Assembly: GCF_902809845.1 (NCBI RefSeq)
Contig: NZ_CADDWI010000009.1
Coordinates: 62,001-126,000, forward strand
Length of the DNA stretch: 64,000 nucleotides
Direction of reading: 5' to 3'
Origin: Chelativorans sp. Marseille-P2723
GTDB taxonomy: Bacteria > Pseudomonadota > Alphaproteobacteria > Rhizobiales > Rhizobiaceae
Positions 32,502-41,739 of this stretch are shown here, one piece after another. How positions within the stretch are numbered: position 1 is the first letter of the stretch; every line of letters begins with the position of its first letter. A program made the position numbers and the translations under genes. The notes beneath the pieces are model-generated. The model had not been told where the DNA came from. It did no database searches and worked only from the letters and a program-made list of their open reading frames with translations.

Positions 32502-33698
32502 CTATGCGACGACGCCGAGTTCACGGCCGACCTGCCTGAACGCCTCCACCGCCCGGTCGATATCCTCGGCCCGGTGGGCCGCCGACATCTGCGTGCGGAT
32601 GCGCGCCTCACCGCGCGGCACGACAGGAAAGGAGAAGCCGATCACATAGATACCATGGTCGAGAAGACGGTCCGCCATCTGCGTCGCAAGAGCCGCATCC
32701 CCGATCAGCACAGGGATGATGGGATGTCCCTCACCCAGGAGCCGGAACCCGCACTTCGTCATCCCGTCACGGAACCGCGCCGCATTGTCATAAAGCCTAC
32801 GGCGCAACTCTCCGCCATTTTCCACGAGTTCGAACGCCTTGAGCGATGCTCCGGCGATCATTGGCGCGAGCGTATTGGAAAAGAGATAGGGACGCGAACG
32901 TTGGCGGAGCCACTCCACCACCTCGTGCCTCCCGCCCGTATATCCGCCCGAGGCGCCGCCCAGCGCCTTGCCGAGCGTGCCGGTGAGAATGTCCACCCTT
33001 CCTTCCACACCGCAGGCTTCCGGCGTGCCGCGCCCGCGCTCGCCCACAAAACCGGCGGCGTGGCTGTCATCCACCATCACCATGGCGTCGTATTTCTCGG
33101 CGAGATCGCAGATGCGCGGCAGATTGGCGATGACGCCGTCCATCGAAAAAACGCCGTCGGTGGCGATCAGGCGAAAGCGTGCGCCGGCGGCTTCCTTGAG
33201 CCGCTCCTCAAGTTCCTGCATGTCATTATTGGCATAACGCAGCCGCTTCGCCTTGCAGAGACGGATGCCGTCGATGATCGAGGCATGGTTCAGCACGTCG
33301 GAGATTACCGCGTCCTCAGGGCCGAGCAGCGTTTCGAAAAGCCCCGTATTGGCGTCGAAGCAGGAGGAATAGAGGATCGCGTCCTCCATCCCGAAAAACT
33401 CTGAGATCCGCTTCTCCAGCGCCTTGTGCTCTTCCTGCGTGCCGCAGATGAAGCGCACGGAAGCCATGCCATAGCCGTATTGGTCGAGCGCGGCCTTCGC
33501 TGCCTCCCGCAACTCCTCGTTATCGGCCAGGCCAAGATAATTGTTGGCGCAGAAATTGAGCACCTTCCTGCCGCCGCTTTCGATCCTGGCCGATTGCATT
33601 GAGGTGATCACGCGCTCGGTCTTGTAGAGACCGGCTGCCTTGAGCCCTTCAAGCTCGGCGGACAGATGTTCGATGAAGGATGCGGTCATTGTCACCAC
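32502..33698 (-). CDS. kbl: Glycine C-acetyltransferase (2-amino-3-ketobutyrate CoA ligase)
   Basis: A 398-residue PLP enzyme that cleaves 2-amino-3-ketobutyrate with CoA into glycine and acetyl-CoA. Alpha-oxoamine synthase features are [38 protein letters not shown] (Asp to the PLP ring, His stacking) and [20 protein letters not shown] with the Schiff-base Lys. An ATG three codons downstream of the first could also be the start. It pairs with tdh. The upstream region (33699-33934) is strongly palindromic. Confidence 0.94.
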   Translation of the reverse strand: MVTMTASFIEHLSAELEGLKAAGLYKTERVITSMQSARIESGGRKVLNFCANNYLGLADNEELREAAKAALDQYGYGMASVRFICGTQEEHKALEKRISEFFGMEDAILYSSCFDANTGLFETLLGPEDAVISDVLNHASIIDGIRLCKAKRLRYANNDMQELEERLKEAAGARFRLIATDGVFSMDGVIANLPRICDLAEKYDAMVMVDDSHAAGFVGERGRGTPEACGVEGRVDILTGTLGKALGGASGGYTGGRHEVVEWLRQRSRPYLFSNTLAPMIAGASLKAFELVENGGELRRRLYDNAARFRDGMTKCGFRLLGEGHPIIPVLIGDAALATQMADRLLDHGIYVIGFSFPVVPRGEARIRTQMSAAHRAEDIDRAVEAFRQVGRELGVVA

Positions 33699-33720
33699 CT
33701 CGCTGGGTCATGCCGAGCGC

Positions 33721-33881
33721 AGCAACCCGTTGCTGGCGATTTCTGCGGCCAGCAAGGCTAAGCTGAAAGAAATCGCCTTCTCCCAGAAGGGAGAGATAGA
33801 GCTGCCCTCGTCTGGCCGCCATTCCGGGGTTGGAATATCGGCAGAGGCGGGGTTGCAACCGCTAATCCCCCGGCCGGGGGA
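33721..33881. repeat. Cluster of four palindromes in the kbl/gcdH intergenic region
   Basis: Four inverted repeats lie in 161 bp. They are AGCAAC-CC-GTTGCT (33721-33734); GGCGATTTC (33735-33743) with GAAATCGCC (33769-33777); TCTCCC-AGAA-GGGAGA (33779-33794); and the perfect 16-bp palindrome TCCCCCGGCCGGGGGA (33866-33881). No gene is seen. It resembles the mosaic palindromic intergenic elements common in rhizobial genomes, and lies upstream of kbl and downstream of the acyl-CoA dehydrogenase on the same strand. Confidence 0.55.
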
Positions 33882-33934
33882 GAAAGCAACTTTCCGGGTC
33901 AGAGAGAAGCCCGCCTCAGGGCCGCTCATCGCTT

Positions 33935-35131
33935 TCAGTAGAACGCTTGCAATCCGGTTTGTGCGCGGCCGAGGATGAGGGCGTGCACGTCGTGTGTGCC
34001 TTCATAGGTGTTGACGGTCTCCAGGTTCTGCGCGTGGCGCATCACGTGATACTCGACCTGGATGCCGTTGCCGCCATGCATGTCGCGCGCGGCGCGGGCG
34101 ATATCGAGCGCCTTGCCACAATTGTTGCGCTTCACCAGCGAGATCATCTCCGGCGCCATCCGCCCCTCGTCGAACAGCCGTCCGACCCGCAGCGAGGCTT
34201 GCAGGCCGAGCGCGATCTCCGTCTGCATGTCCGCCAGCTTCTTCTGGAAAAGCTGGGTCTGCGCCAGCGGCCTGCCGAACTGGATGCGCTCCAGCCCGTA
34301 ATTGCGCGCCCGGTGCCAGCAATCCTCCGCCGCTCCCATGACGCCCCAGGAAATGCCGTAGCGGGCCCGGTTGAGGCAGCCAAAGGGACCCTTCAGGCCG
34401 GAAACATTGGGCAAAAGCGCGTCTTCGGAAACCTCCACCCCGTCCATCACGATTTCGCCGGTGATGGAGGCGCGCAGCGAAAGCTTGCCGCCGATCGTCG
34501 GCGCCGAAAGCCCCTTCATGCCCTTTTCCAGGATGAAGCCGCGGATCTGGTTGTCATGGGCGGCCGACTTCGCCCACACCACGAACACATCGGCGATCGG
34601 CGCGTTGGAGATCCACATCTTGGTGCCAACCAGCCGGTAGCCGCCATCGATCTTCTCCGCCCGCGTCTTCATGGAGCCGGGATCGGAACCAGCATCCGGC
34701 TCCGTCAGACCGAAGCAGCCGATGAGCTCGCCCGAGGCAAGCCCCGGCAGGTATTTCCGGCGCTGCTCCTCAGAGCCATAGGCATGAATCGGATACATGA
34801 CCAGCGAGGACTGCACGCTCATCATCGAGCGGTAGCCCGAATCCACACGCTCGATCTCGCGCGCGACCAGCCCGTAGGAAACATAGCCGGCCCCCGCACC
34901 GCCATATTCGGCCGGGATCGTCACACCCAAGAGCCCCGCCGCACCCATCTGGCGGAAAATCTCCGGATCCGTCTCCTCCTCCATATAGGCCCGCTCAATG
35001 CGCGGGCTCAGCCTCTCCGCCGCAAAGCCAGCCGCAGCGTCCCGGATCATCCGCTCCTCTTCCAAAAGCTGATCCTCAAGAAGAAAAGGATCAGACCAGG
35101 CAAAGCTTGCCTTCTTGTCTTGGTTATTCAT
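33935..35131 (-). CDS. gcdH: Acyl-CoA dehydrogenase, glutaryl-CoA dehydrogenase type
   Basis: A 398-residue FAD flavoenzyme. It oxidises and decarboxylates glutaryl-CoA to crotonyl-CoA in lysine, tryptophan or aromatic catabolism. Features are [20 protein letters not shown] (flavin and substrate contact), [19 protein letters not shown], an Arg in [14 protein letters not shown] (about 250), and the catalytic Glu in [20 protein letters not shown] (about 370), all typical of GcdH. It starts at 35131 and faces mutL across about 115 bp. The full degradation pathway is not in the window. Confidence 0.88.
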   Translation of the reverse strand: MNNQDKKASFAWSDPFLLEDQLLEEERMIRDAAAGFAAERLSPRIERAYMEEETDPEIFRQMGAAGLLGVTIPAEYGGAGAGYVSYGLVAREIERVDSGYRSMMSVQSSLVMYPIHAYGSEEQRRKYLPGLASGELIGCFGLTEPDAGSDPGSMKTRAEKIDGGYRLVGTKMWISNAPIADVFVVWAKSAAHDNQIRGFILEKGMKGLSAPTIGGKLSLRASITGEIVMDGVEVSEDALLPNVSGLKGPFGCLNRARYGISWGVMGAAEDCWHRARNYGLERIQFGRPLAQTQLFQKKLADMQTEIALGLQASLRVGRLFDEGRMAPEMISLVKRNNCGKALDIARAARDMHGGNGIQVEYHVMRHAQNLETVNTYEGTHDVHALILGRAQTGLQAFY

Positions 35132-35246
35132 CAATGGCCCCTTCTGTCTGCACGGCTGGATTCAATCACTGGTGCCGGAAGAAGCATATGTGGGCGGCAG
35201 GCGCAATGCCCTTCGCGCTGCAGGCGAATCCCTCTATTATCCTGTC

Positions 35247-37091
35247 ATGTCCATCCAGCAGCTTTCCGAGACAATCATTAACCAGATAGCGGCCGGAGAG
35301 GTGATCGAGCGGCCGGCCAGCGTGGTCAAGGAACTGGTGGAGAATGCCCTCGATGCCGGCGCCAGCCGCGTCGAAGTTGCGACCGCAGGCGGCGGCCTAA
35401 CCCTCATCCGCGTTACCGATAACGGCGGCGGCATTCCAATGGACCAGCTGGCCCTTGCGGTCTCACGCCACTGCACGTCCAAGCTTTCCGGCGGCATCGA
35501 CGCCATCAGGACACTCGGCTTCCGCGGCGAGGCGCTCCCCTCCATAGGATCGGTGGCACGGCTGTGCCTGCGCTCGCGCACGCAGGAGGCCGACGCGGCA
35601 GCGGAGATCGCTGTCGATGGCGGGCGGGTCGGCCGGGTCAAGCCTATCGCGGCCAACCCCGGCACTACGGTGGAAGTGCGCGATCTCTTCTTCGCTACGC
35701 CGGCGCGGCTCAAGTTCATGAAGAGCACGCGCACGGAGGCCGCGGCAATAGCGGATGTCATCAGGCGCGTCGCGCTTGCCTTCCCGGAAGTACGCTTCAC
35801 GCTCTCCGGCACCGATCGCAGTACTTTTGACCTGCCTGCCGTAACAGCGGACGGGGATGGCCTGCTAAGAAGGCTTGGCCAGGTGCTGAGCAAGGACTTC
35901 CCCGAGAACGCTCTGCCCATCGATGCGGACCGTGAGGGCATAAGTCTGACTGGCTATGTCTCCATCCCCTCGTTCTCGCGCGGCAACGCTCTGCATCAGT
36001 TTGCCTATATCAACGGTCGTCCGGTCCGCGACAAGCTGATCGGCAGCGCCATTCGCAGCGCCTATATGGACGTACTGCCGCGCGACCGCCACGCGGTGAC
36101 AGCCCTCTTCCTCTCCCTCGATCCCGCGCTGGTGGACGTCAATGTGCACCCGGCCAAGGCAGATGTGCGCTTCCGCGATCCCGGCCTGGTGCGCGGCCTC
36201 ATTGTCGGCGCCATCCGCCAGGCGCTGGACAGCACGGGCATGCGCGCGGCCACGACGAGCGGGACCGCCATGCTTGCATCGTTCCGCACGCCGCAGAACG
36301 GCTTCGACAATGCCTCTTCTTACGGGAATTATGGGACTGGTCGGTACGATGGTGGATGGAGCGCATCCTCGTCTCCAAGCAGGCCGCTGGAAGAGGCAGT
36401 CGCGCCTGCCGGTTTTGCGGAGGGCCGGCAGGCCGCTTTCGACATGGGCGGCGCAGCCACAAGCGCCGACGCGCGTGCTTCCGTGTCCGAATATGCGCAG
36501 GACGTTGTCCGGCACCCCCTGGGTGCCGCCCGTGCTCAACTGCACGAAAACTACATCGTTGCACAGACGGAAGATTCGCTCGTCATCGTCGATCAGCACG
36601 CGGCCCACGAACGCCTGGTATATGAGGCGCTGAAAAAGGCAATTCACGCCCGCCCGCTTCCTTCCCAAATGCTGCTCATGCCGGAGATCGTCAATCTGCC
36701 GGAGGAAGACGCCGACCGGCTTGCCTCCCATGCGGAGTTTTTCGTCGGCCTCGGCCTCCGGCTGGAACGCTTCGGCCCAGGGGCGGTGGCCGTTCGAGAA
36801 ACGCCCGCCATCCTGGGCGAGACCGATGCGGTTGCACTCGTGTGCGATCTTGCCGACGAGATTGCGGAGCATGACACCGCCGACTCTCTTAGGGAGCGCA
36901 TCGACCGAATCGCTGCTACAATGGCCTGTCACGGATCGGTGCGGTCGGGCCGCAGGCTGAAGCCCGAGGAAATGAACGCGCTTCTCAGGCAGATGGAGGC
37001 CACGCCAGGCTCCGGCACGTGCAATCACGGGCGACCGACCTATATTGAGTTGAAGCTTGCTGATATCGAAAGGCTGTTCGGGCGGCGATAA
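35247..37091 (+). CDS. mutL: DNA mismatch repair endonuclease MutL
   Basis: A 614-residue protein. The GHKL ATPase domain has [22 protein letters not shown] and [13 protein letters not shown]; the transducer domain has [14 protein letters not shown] low-complexity linker (about 345-440) leads to the C-terminal dimerisation domain. This carries the endonuclease motif [12 protein letters not shown], plus MACHGS and [13 protein letters not shown] near the end, the usual metal-binding set of nicking MutL proteins. I chose the ATG at 35247 ([20 protein letters not shown]); the open frame to 35115 would overlap the opposite gene and adds no conserved sequence. mutS is not nearby. Confidence 0.95.
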   Translation: MSIQQLSETIINQIAAGEVIERPASVVKELVENALDAGASRVEVATAGGGLTLIRVTDNGGGIPMDQLALAVSRHCTSKLSGGIDAIRTLGFRGEALPSIGSVARLCLRSRTQEADAAAEIAVDGGRVGRVKPIAANPGTTVEVRDLFFATPARLKFMKSTRTEAAAIADVIRRVALAFPEVRFTLSGTDRSTFDLPAVTADGDGLLRRLGQVLSKDFPENALPIDADREGISLTGYVSIPSFSRGNALHQFAYINGRPVRDKLIGSAIRSAYMDVLPRDRHAVTALFLSLDPALVDVNVHPAKADVRFRDPGLVRGLIVGAIRQALDSTGMRAATTSGTAMLASFRTPQNGFDNASSYGNYGTGRYDGGWSASSSPSRPLEEAVAPAGFAEGRQAAFDMGGAATSADARASVSEYAQDVVRHPLGAARAQLHENYIVAQTEDSLVIVDQHAAHERLVYEALKKAIHARPLPSQMLLMPEIVNLPEEDADRLASHAEFFVGLGLRLERFGPGAVAVRETPAILGETDAVALVCDLADEIAEHDTADSLRERIDRIAATMACHGSVRSGRRLKPEEMNALLRQMEATPGSGTCNHGRPTYIELKLADIERLFGRR

Positions 37092-37151
37092 GCACGACAG
37101 CTTGACCGATCGAGGAATTATGGCGCATCTGCCCTGATCAAGAGGCATTAC

Positions 37152-37379
37152 ATGAATCGTTTTGAAGGCCCGGGAGGCCGGGAAGCACGCATTCGCTATC
37201 TAGATGGCGATTTCCAGGTTCTGGCGCCGGGGGCTTTTGTTCGCTGCGCGGTAACGGGCGAAGCCATCCCGCTGGAGGAACTGCGATATTGGAGCGTCGC
37301 GCGGCAGGAACCCTATCTTGACGCGGAAGTCTCTCTCAAGCGCGAACTGGAGATGAATCCGGATCTCAGGCAGCGTTGA
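37152..37379 (+). CDS. DUF2093 domain protein
   Basis: A 75-residue protein matching the small alphaproteobacterial DUF2093 family (YLDGDFQVLAPGAFVRCAVT, then IPLEELRYWSVARQEPY). Its function is unknown to me. It follows mutL by 60 bp and converges directly on lpxK, whose stop is at the next base. In rhizobia it is regularly found beside lpxK, which supports the assignment. Confidence 0.88.
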   Translation: MNRFEGPGGREARIRYLDGDFQVLAPGAFVRCAVTGEAIPLEELRYWSVARQEPYLDAEVSLKRELEMNPDLRQR

Positions 37380-38423
37380 TCATCTTCCCCCGCCGCTCAG
37401 CATCCGTTCGCGCCAGCGGGCAAGCGTCTCCTCGATGATTGTGCCGGTCGTATCCGCATTCTCGAATACAGCCTCCACTGGCAGGACCTCCACCTTTTGT
37501 GCGAAGGTCCGGAGCGCTTCCAGACCGCGGTCGAGCCGCACAAGGTCCTTCTCCGTGGTCACAAGACGCAGATCGTCGGCCTCCGCCCTTGCTTCCAGCT
37601 CCGCCACATCCTGCAAAGTGAAGGGATAGTGATCGGGGAAAGAGCGCGTCGCAGCAAGTTTGGCTCCCGTATCACGCAGCGTGTCGTAGAACTTCCGTGG
37701 GTTGCCTATTCCTGCGAAGGCCAGCACCCGCGCTCCCCTGAAGGTTCTTGCTTTGCGGGGCTTAAGACGCGCCGAATAAACCGGCCTTCCCGCGCGCGCA
37801 GCATGGCGGATCACGCTGTCCGCCGCATGCCCCTCTCCCAATGTCAACACTGCATCCGTATGGCGCATCTGGTCAACAAGCGGTGCGCGCAGCGGCCCGC
37901 CAGGAAGGACATGGCCATTGCCAAGGCCGCGGCGCGCATCCACCACGATCAGTGCATAATCCATATGGATATGCGCGCTCTGGAAGCCGTCATCCATGAT
38001 GATGAAGTCGAAGCCGGCATCGATGAGGTAGCGAGCACCCGCCTCCCTGCGGCTTGCAACGACCGTCGGCGCATGGCGTGCCAGAAGCAGCGGTTCGTCC
38101 CCCACCAGCGCAGATGAATCGTGCTTAGGATCGACCCTATGAGGTGCGGAGACCCGGCCACCATGGCCGCGCGTCAAGAAGGCAATCTTGAGCTTCCGGC
38201 GCCTTGCCTCCTTCGCCAGCGCGATAGCCACCGGCGTCTTGCCTTCCCCGCCGACTGTAAAATTGCCCACGCAGAGGATTGCGGCAGCTACTTTCTCGCG
38301 CCGGGCGGCCGCCATGCGGGTCGTTGCGGCCAAGCCATACAGACTGGAGAATGGCCAAAGGCTCCAGGCCCGCCAGTCGGCCCTTTGCCACCAGAACTCC
38401 GGCGCCTCCCCGACGGGTGCCAT
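37380..38423 (-). CDS. lpxK: Tetraacyldisaccharide 4'-kinase
   Basis: A 347-residue inner-membrane-associated kinase that phosphorylates the 4'-position of the lipid A disaccharide precursor. The Walker A region is VGNFTVGGEGKTPVAIALA (about 53-71). DYALIVVDARRGLGNGHVLP and RLVTTEKDLVRL are typical LpxK segments. N-terminal residues about 17-35 form the membrane anchor region. It ends the unit pmbA-cysQ-DUF4170-DUF374-waaA-lpxK and starts 3 bp after the waaA stop. Intact. Confidence 0.95.
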   Translation of the reverse strand: MAPVGEAPEFWWQRADWRAWSLWPFSSLYGLAATTRMAAARREKVAAAILCVGNFTVGGEGKTPVAIALAKEARRRKLKIAFLTRGHGGRVSAPHRVDPKHDSSALVGDEPLLLARHAPTVVASRREAGARYLIDAGFDFIIMDDGFQSAHIHMDYALIVVDARRGLGNGHVLPGGPLRAPLVDQMRHTDAVLTLGEGHAADSVIRHAARAGRPVYSARLKPRKARTFRGARVLAFAGIGNPRKFYDTLRDTGAKLAATRSFPDHYPFTLQDVAELEARAEADDLRLVTTEKDLVRLDRGLEALRTFAQKVEVLPVEAVFENADTTGTIIEETLARWRERMLSGGGR

Positions 38424-38426
38424 GGC

Positions 38427-39749
38427 TCACCCCGTCCCGCTTTCAGCGCGCTGCAGTCGGCTTTTCACAATAAGCGGATGAATGAAGGGCTCCAACGCCT
38501 GGAGGGTACGCGACAACGGCCCCGACATTTCCTCCACCGTGGCACGCCCAGCCGCTATCATTTTCGCGCGCACGTCGTTGTTCTTGAGAAGGAAATTCAC
38601 CGCCCCCGCAAGCATCTGCTTGTCCCGGATGAGCTGCGCTCCTCCCCGTTCAGTCAGTAGCCGATAGGCTTCGCGAAAATTCTGCACGTTAGGGCCAGAG
38701 AGCACCACATTGCCAAGCTTGGCCGGCTCCAGCGGGTTCTGGCCGCCCTGCCCGGCCATGGAACGTCCCATGAAAGCGATCTCCGTCAACCGGAGATAAA
38801 GCCCCATCTCGCCGATCGTATCACCCAGGAGAATGTCGGTCTTGGTGGTAATCGGCTCATTGGCGCTGCGACGTGCAACATTCAGTTCCCGCGCGGTCAG
38901 CTCTTCCTTCAATGCGGCTCCCCGGTCAGGGTGGCGCGGAACGATAATGGTCAGAAGATCGGGATAGCGTCTGCGCAGGAGGTCATGCACATCCGCTGCT
39001 ATGGTTTCTTCGCCTTCATGCGTGGATACGGCGGCCCAACAGGGACGCGCACCGATCATCCGTTCCATATTGGCCAGAACATCGGGATTGGCCGGAGGAA
39101 TATGCGTATCAGCCTTCAGATTGCCCGACACGGTTACGGGGCGGGCACCCAGTTTGCGGAAGCGCTCTCCATTCAGTTCCGACTGCGCCACCACATGCGC
39201 CAGATTCTCGAACAGCGCCTCTGCGAGCGCGGGACGGCGGGACCATGCGGCATAGGAGCGATCGGACAAGCGCCCATTCACCAGCACCTGCGGAACGCGG
39301 CGCGCACCGAGTTCAAGGATCGTCATGGGCCAGATCTCCGATTCTGCCATGACGGCAAGATCGGGCCTCCAATGATTCAGGAAGCGGCTGATTGCCGGCT
39401 TCAGATCGAGCGGGACGTATTGGTGAATGACCCGCCGGCCGAGCCGCTCCTCCGCCACCTTGGCCGAGGTCACAGTGCCTGTGGTCAGCACAACATTGAT
39501 GCCGCTTTCCACGAAATGCTCAATGAGGCCCGTGACGGCAATGGTCTCGCCAACGCTCGCCGCGTGCACCCAGATCAGCGGGCCGGCAGGGCGGGCACGA
39601 TCAGTGTAGCCGTAGCGCTCGTGCCTGCGGCCGCGATCCTCCTTGCCCTTGCTCACGCGCCAGACGATATAGCCGCCGATCAGCGGGTAGGCTGCAGCCC
39701 CCGCCCAGCGATAGGTCGCTAGCAATGCGCGCGCCCAACCTATGCTCAT
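38427..39749 (-). CDS. waaA: 3-deoxy-D-manno-octulosonic acid (Kdo) transferase
   Basis: A 440-residue GT30 glycosyltransferase (also called kdtA) that adds Kdo from CMP-Kdo to lipid IVA. Features are LIWVHAASVGETIAVTGLIE (about 57-76) with the catalytic Glu, VMAESEIWPMTILELGARRV (about 133-152), and FMGRSMAGQGGQNPLEPAKL near residue 325. An N-terminal hydrophobic segment anchors it to the membrane. Its start overlaps the DUF374 acyltransferase stop by 4 bp. It belongs to the lipid A unit. Confidence 0.95.
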   Translation of the reverse strand: MSIGWARALLATYRWAGAAAYPLIGGYIVWRVSKGKEDRGRRHERYGYTDRARPAGPLIWVHAASVGETIAVTGLIEHFVESGINVVLTTGTVTSAKVAEERLGRRVIHQYVPLDLKPAISRFLNHWRPDLAVMAESEIWPMTILELGARRVPQVLVNGRLSDRSYAAWSRRPALAEALFENLAHVVAQSELNGERFRKLGARPVTVSGNLKADTHIPPANPDVLANMERMIGARPCWAAVSTHEGEETIAADVHDLLRRRYPDLLTIIVPRHPDRGAALKEELTARELNVARRSANEPITTKTDILLGDTIGEMGLYLRLTEIAFMGRSMAGQGGQNPLEPAKLGNVVLSGPNVQNFREAYRLLTERGGAQLIRDKQMLAGAVNFLLKNNDVRAKMIAAGRATVEEMSGPLSRTLQALEPFIHPLIVKSRLQRAESGTG

Positions 39750-40492
39750 GCCTTGCGGTCACCGGCTTGGAGGCCGTCGACGAGCTTGTAGGCCTTCAGG
39801 GTTGCCTTGTTGAGCGCGGCAGTAACCTCCTGACGTTTCCGTTCCATCTCATCTCGATCAGCACCCGGAGAAACGTGGATCGGCTCGCCCACGACAAGGG
39901 CGCTGCGGCCGAACGGGAGGTTGATTGTCGTCTTGTCCCAGGTATTCTCAAGCACCTTGCGCCGGCTGGTGGCGATTGCGACCGGCACCAGAGGCCGCCC
40001 GGAAATCCTGGCAAGCGTTACGACCCCAAGCCCCGCCTCGCGCGGCTTTCCATGCGGGATGTCCGCGATCATCGCCACGTTGCAGCCCTGGTCAATTGTA
40101 CGTTTGAGCCTTATGAGTGCCGAAGCCCCGCCCTTCTTCGGACTATGCACACCCGCACGCCCGCCAGAGCCACGCACAATGCCGAAGCCAAGCTTCTCAG
40201 CCACCAGCGCGTTAAGCTCTGCATCCGCACTCCTTGAAAATAGCGCAACCATCCGGTCCTGCGGGCGCTTGAGGGCAGGCGCAAGCAGATGCTGCCCATG
40301 CCAAAACACCGCGATCGCAGGCGTATAAGCTGCAACTACGCTTCCTACATCACTTGAGCCTTCCACGCGCGGATTCGTCTTTTCAACCAGGCGGATTACC
40401 GCCACTAGAATTGAAGCGATCACGTTCTTCAGCACGCGCGATCGGGCCAGGGGGCGGCGAATACGCTGCCAGAGAGCCTTTATCGGACGCAT
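39746..40492 (-). CDS. Lysophospholipid acyltransferase family protein (DUF374)
   Basis: About 248 residues. The acyltransferase core contains AVFWHGQHLLAPAL (His of the HxxxxD-like motif), GIVRGSGGRAGVHSPKKGGA and MIADIPHGKPREAGLGVVTL, as in DUF374 proteins of alphaproteobacterial lipid A clusters. An N-terminal hydrophobic helix (about 17-33) suggests membrane association. I chose the ATG at 40492 (MRPIKALWQ); the open frame runs to 40714 but that part overlaps the DUF4170 gene and looks non-coding. It probably acylates lipid A or a lipid precursor; the acyl acceptor is not known. Confidence 0.83.
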   Translation of the reverse strand: MRPIKALWQRIRRPLARSRVLKNVIASILVAVIRLVEKTNPRVEGSSDVGSVVAAYTPAIAVFWHGQHLLAPALKRPQDRMVALFSRSADAELNALVAEKLGFGIVRGSGGRAGVHSPKKGGASALIRLKRTIDQGCNVAMIADIPHGKPREAGLGVVTLARISGRPLVPVAIATSRRKVLENTWDKTTINLPFGRSALVVGEPIHVSPGADRDEMERKRQEVTAALNKATLKAYKLVDGLQAGDRKA

Positions 40493-40565
40493 GCGCCGGT
40501 GGCGCCTGCCTGCTGCCTTCGAGCGTGCAGGATTTCCACGCGCCACAGCCTTGCCTGTCCTTGGA

Positions 40566-40817
40566 TCAGCCACGGCCGTGATCGTCCGCGCCAGGATCGA
40601 GCAGACGGTGCAAATGGACGATGAAGTACCGCATATGAGCGTTGTCGACCGTTTCCTGCGCCTTCGCACGCCAAGCGGCTTCGGCAGATTTGTAGTCGCC
40701 ATAGATGCCGACAATGTCCAACCCTTCGAGCGCGCGGAATTTCGTGCTGCTCAAATCCTCAAGCTCTCCACCGAAGACAAGATGGAGAAGCTGTTTCTTG
40801 TCTTTCTTCTGGGACAT
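40566..40817 (-). CDS. DUF4170 domain protein
   Basis: An 83-residue protein matching the small alphaproteobacterial DUF4170 family: LLHLVFGGELEDLSSTKF, then LDIVGIYGDYKSAEAAWRAK and NAHMRYFIVHLHRLLDP. I chose the ATG at 40817; another ATG three codons upstream (40826) is possible. It sits between cysQ and the DUF374 acyltransferase in the lipid A unit, its usual place in Rhizobiales. Function unknown; the context suggests a role in envelope lipid synthesis. Confidence 0.86.
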   Translation of the reverse strand: MSQKKDKKQLLHLVFGGELEDLSSTKFRALEGLDIVGIYGDYKSAEAAWRAKAQETVDNAHMRYFIVHLHRLLDPGADDHGRG

Positions 40818-40941
40818 CGCTTCCATATTCCCGGTTTGGGATGTTTTATGGCGCTTCCGTCGAGTCGAAGCAGCCGGCCTGATCTAAATGAAATACCGTC
40901 ACTTGGAAACCATCACGGCTGCCCGGGCGGACAAAAGATGG

Positions 40942-41739
40942 TTACGTGCTGATTTCCGCCACCACATCCATCATGGCGTGGAGCAGCCGTCCGCTGCCCG
41001 CCACCAGCGGTCCCAGCCGCGGATCGGGCCCTGCATAATAAGGCCGTTGGCCTGAACCGTCGAGAATGCGCCCTCCCGCCTCCCAAAGAATGGCATCGGC
41101 TGCAGCAAGATCCCAATCATGGGAATCGGGCTTGACGAAAGTGGCATCAAGCTTCCCGCTTGCCACCATGGCAATCCTATAGGCAAGCGATGGCACGTAA
41201 GGATGCGGCGTCACTCGGGCGTAAAGATCCGGTGGCAGAGCCTTCATCATGTTCTTCGGTCCGGCAAGCGCGATCTCGCTCGAAGCTTCCTTGACCGCGA
41301 TCGGCTTGCCATTGCAGTGTACGCCACCGCCAAGCGACGCACAAAACAATTCGCCCTTGGCGGGACAATCAAGAACGCCGGCAATCGCCCGACCGTTTTC
41401 GACGACTGCGATGCTTACGCACCAGACGGAGCGTCCATCTATGAAGGCTCGTGTCCCGTCAATCGGATCAACCACGAAGGTTCGCCTGGCTGAGAGGCGC
41501 TCGTTGTTGTCCGTCGTCTCCTCGGAAAGCCAGCCATAGTCCGGACGGGCTCGAATGAGGACGTCGCGAAGATATTCGTCGACCTCCAGATCCGCCTCGC
41601 TGACCGGCGACCTTCCCTCCTTCCACCAGATATCCGGATCGGAGCGGAAATGCCGCATCGCAATCGCACCTGCTTCTTGCGCCGCCCTGCTGATCAGCGA
41701 GAGCTCCTCCTCGAATTCTGGAAGATCACTCTCCGGCAA
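40942..41739 (-). CDS. cysQ: 3'(2'),5'-bisphosphate nucleotidase / inositol monophosphatase family
   Basis: A 265-residue magnesium-dependent phosphatase. Family motifs are GWLSEETTDN (metal Glu pair), FVVDPIDGTRAFIDGRSVWC (DPIDGT, about 91-110) and HDWDLAAADAILWEAGG (about 205-221). This suits hydrolysis of 3'-phosphoadenosine 5'-phosphate, but inositol- or histidinol-phosphate phosphatase activity cannot be excluded. It overlaps the pmbA stop by 14 bp. The same gene is found in this position beside DUF4170 in other rhizobia. Confidence 0.85.
   Translation of the reverse strand: MPESDLPEFEEELSLISRAAQEAGAIAMRHFRSDPDIWWKEGRSPVSEADLEVDEYLRDVLIRARPDYGWLSEETTDNNERLSARRTFVVDPIDGTRAFIDGRSVWCVSIAVVENGRAIAGVLDCPAKGELFCASLGGGVHCNGKPIAVKEASSEIALAGPKNMMKALPPDLYARVTPHPYVPSLAYRIAMVASGKLDATFVKPDSHDWDLAAADAILWEAGGRILDGSGQRPYYAGPDPRLGPLVAGSGRLLHAMMDVVAEIST

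Noticed and set aside
33699-33934. A glycine riboswitch upstream of kbl
   Set aside because: The conserved glycine-aptamer core sequences are not visible; the palindromes better fit an intergenic repeat.
33947-35281. A 444-codon plus-strand frame
   Set aside because: It is antisense to the acyl-CoA dehydrogenase with intact family motifs.
35865-37148. A 427-codon minus-strand frame
   Set aside because: It is antisense to mutL and has shadow-type composition.
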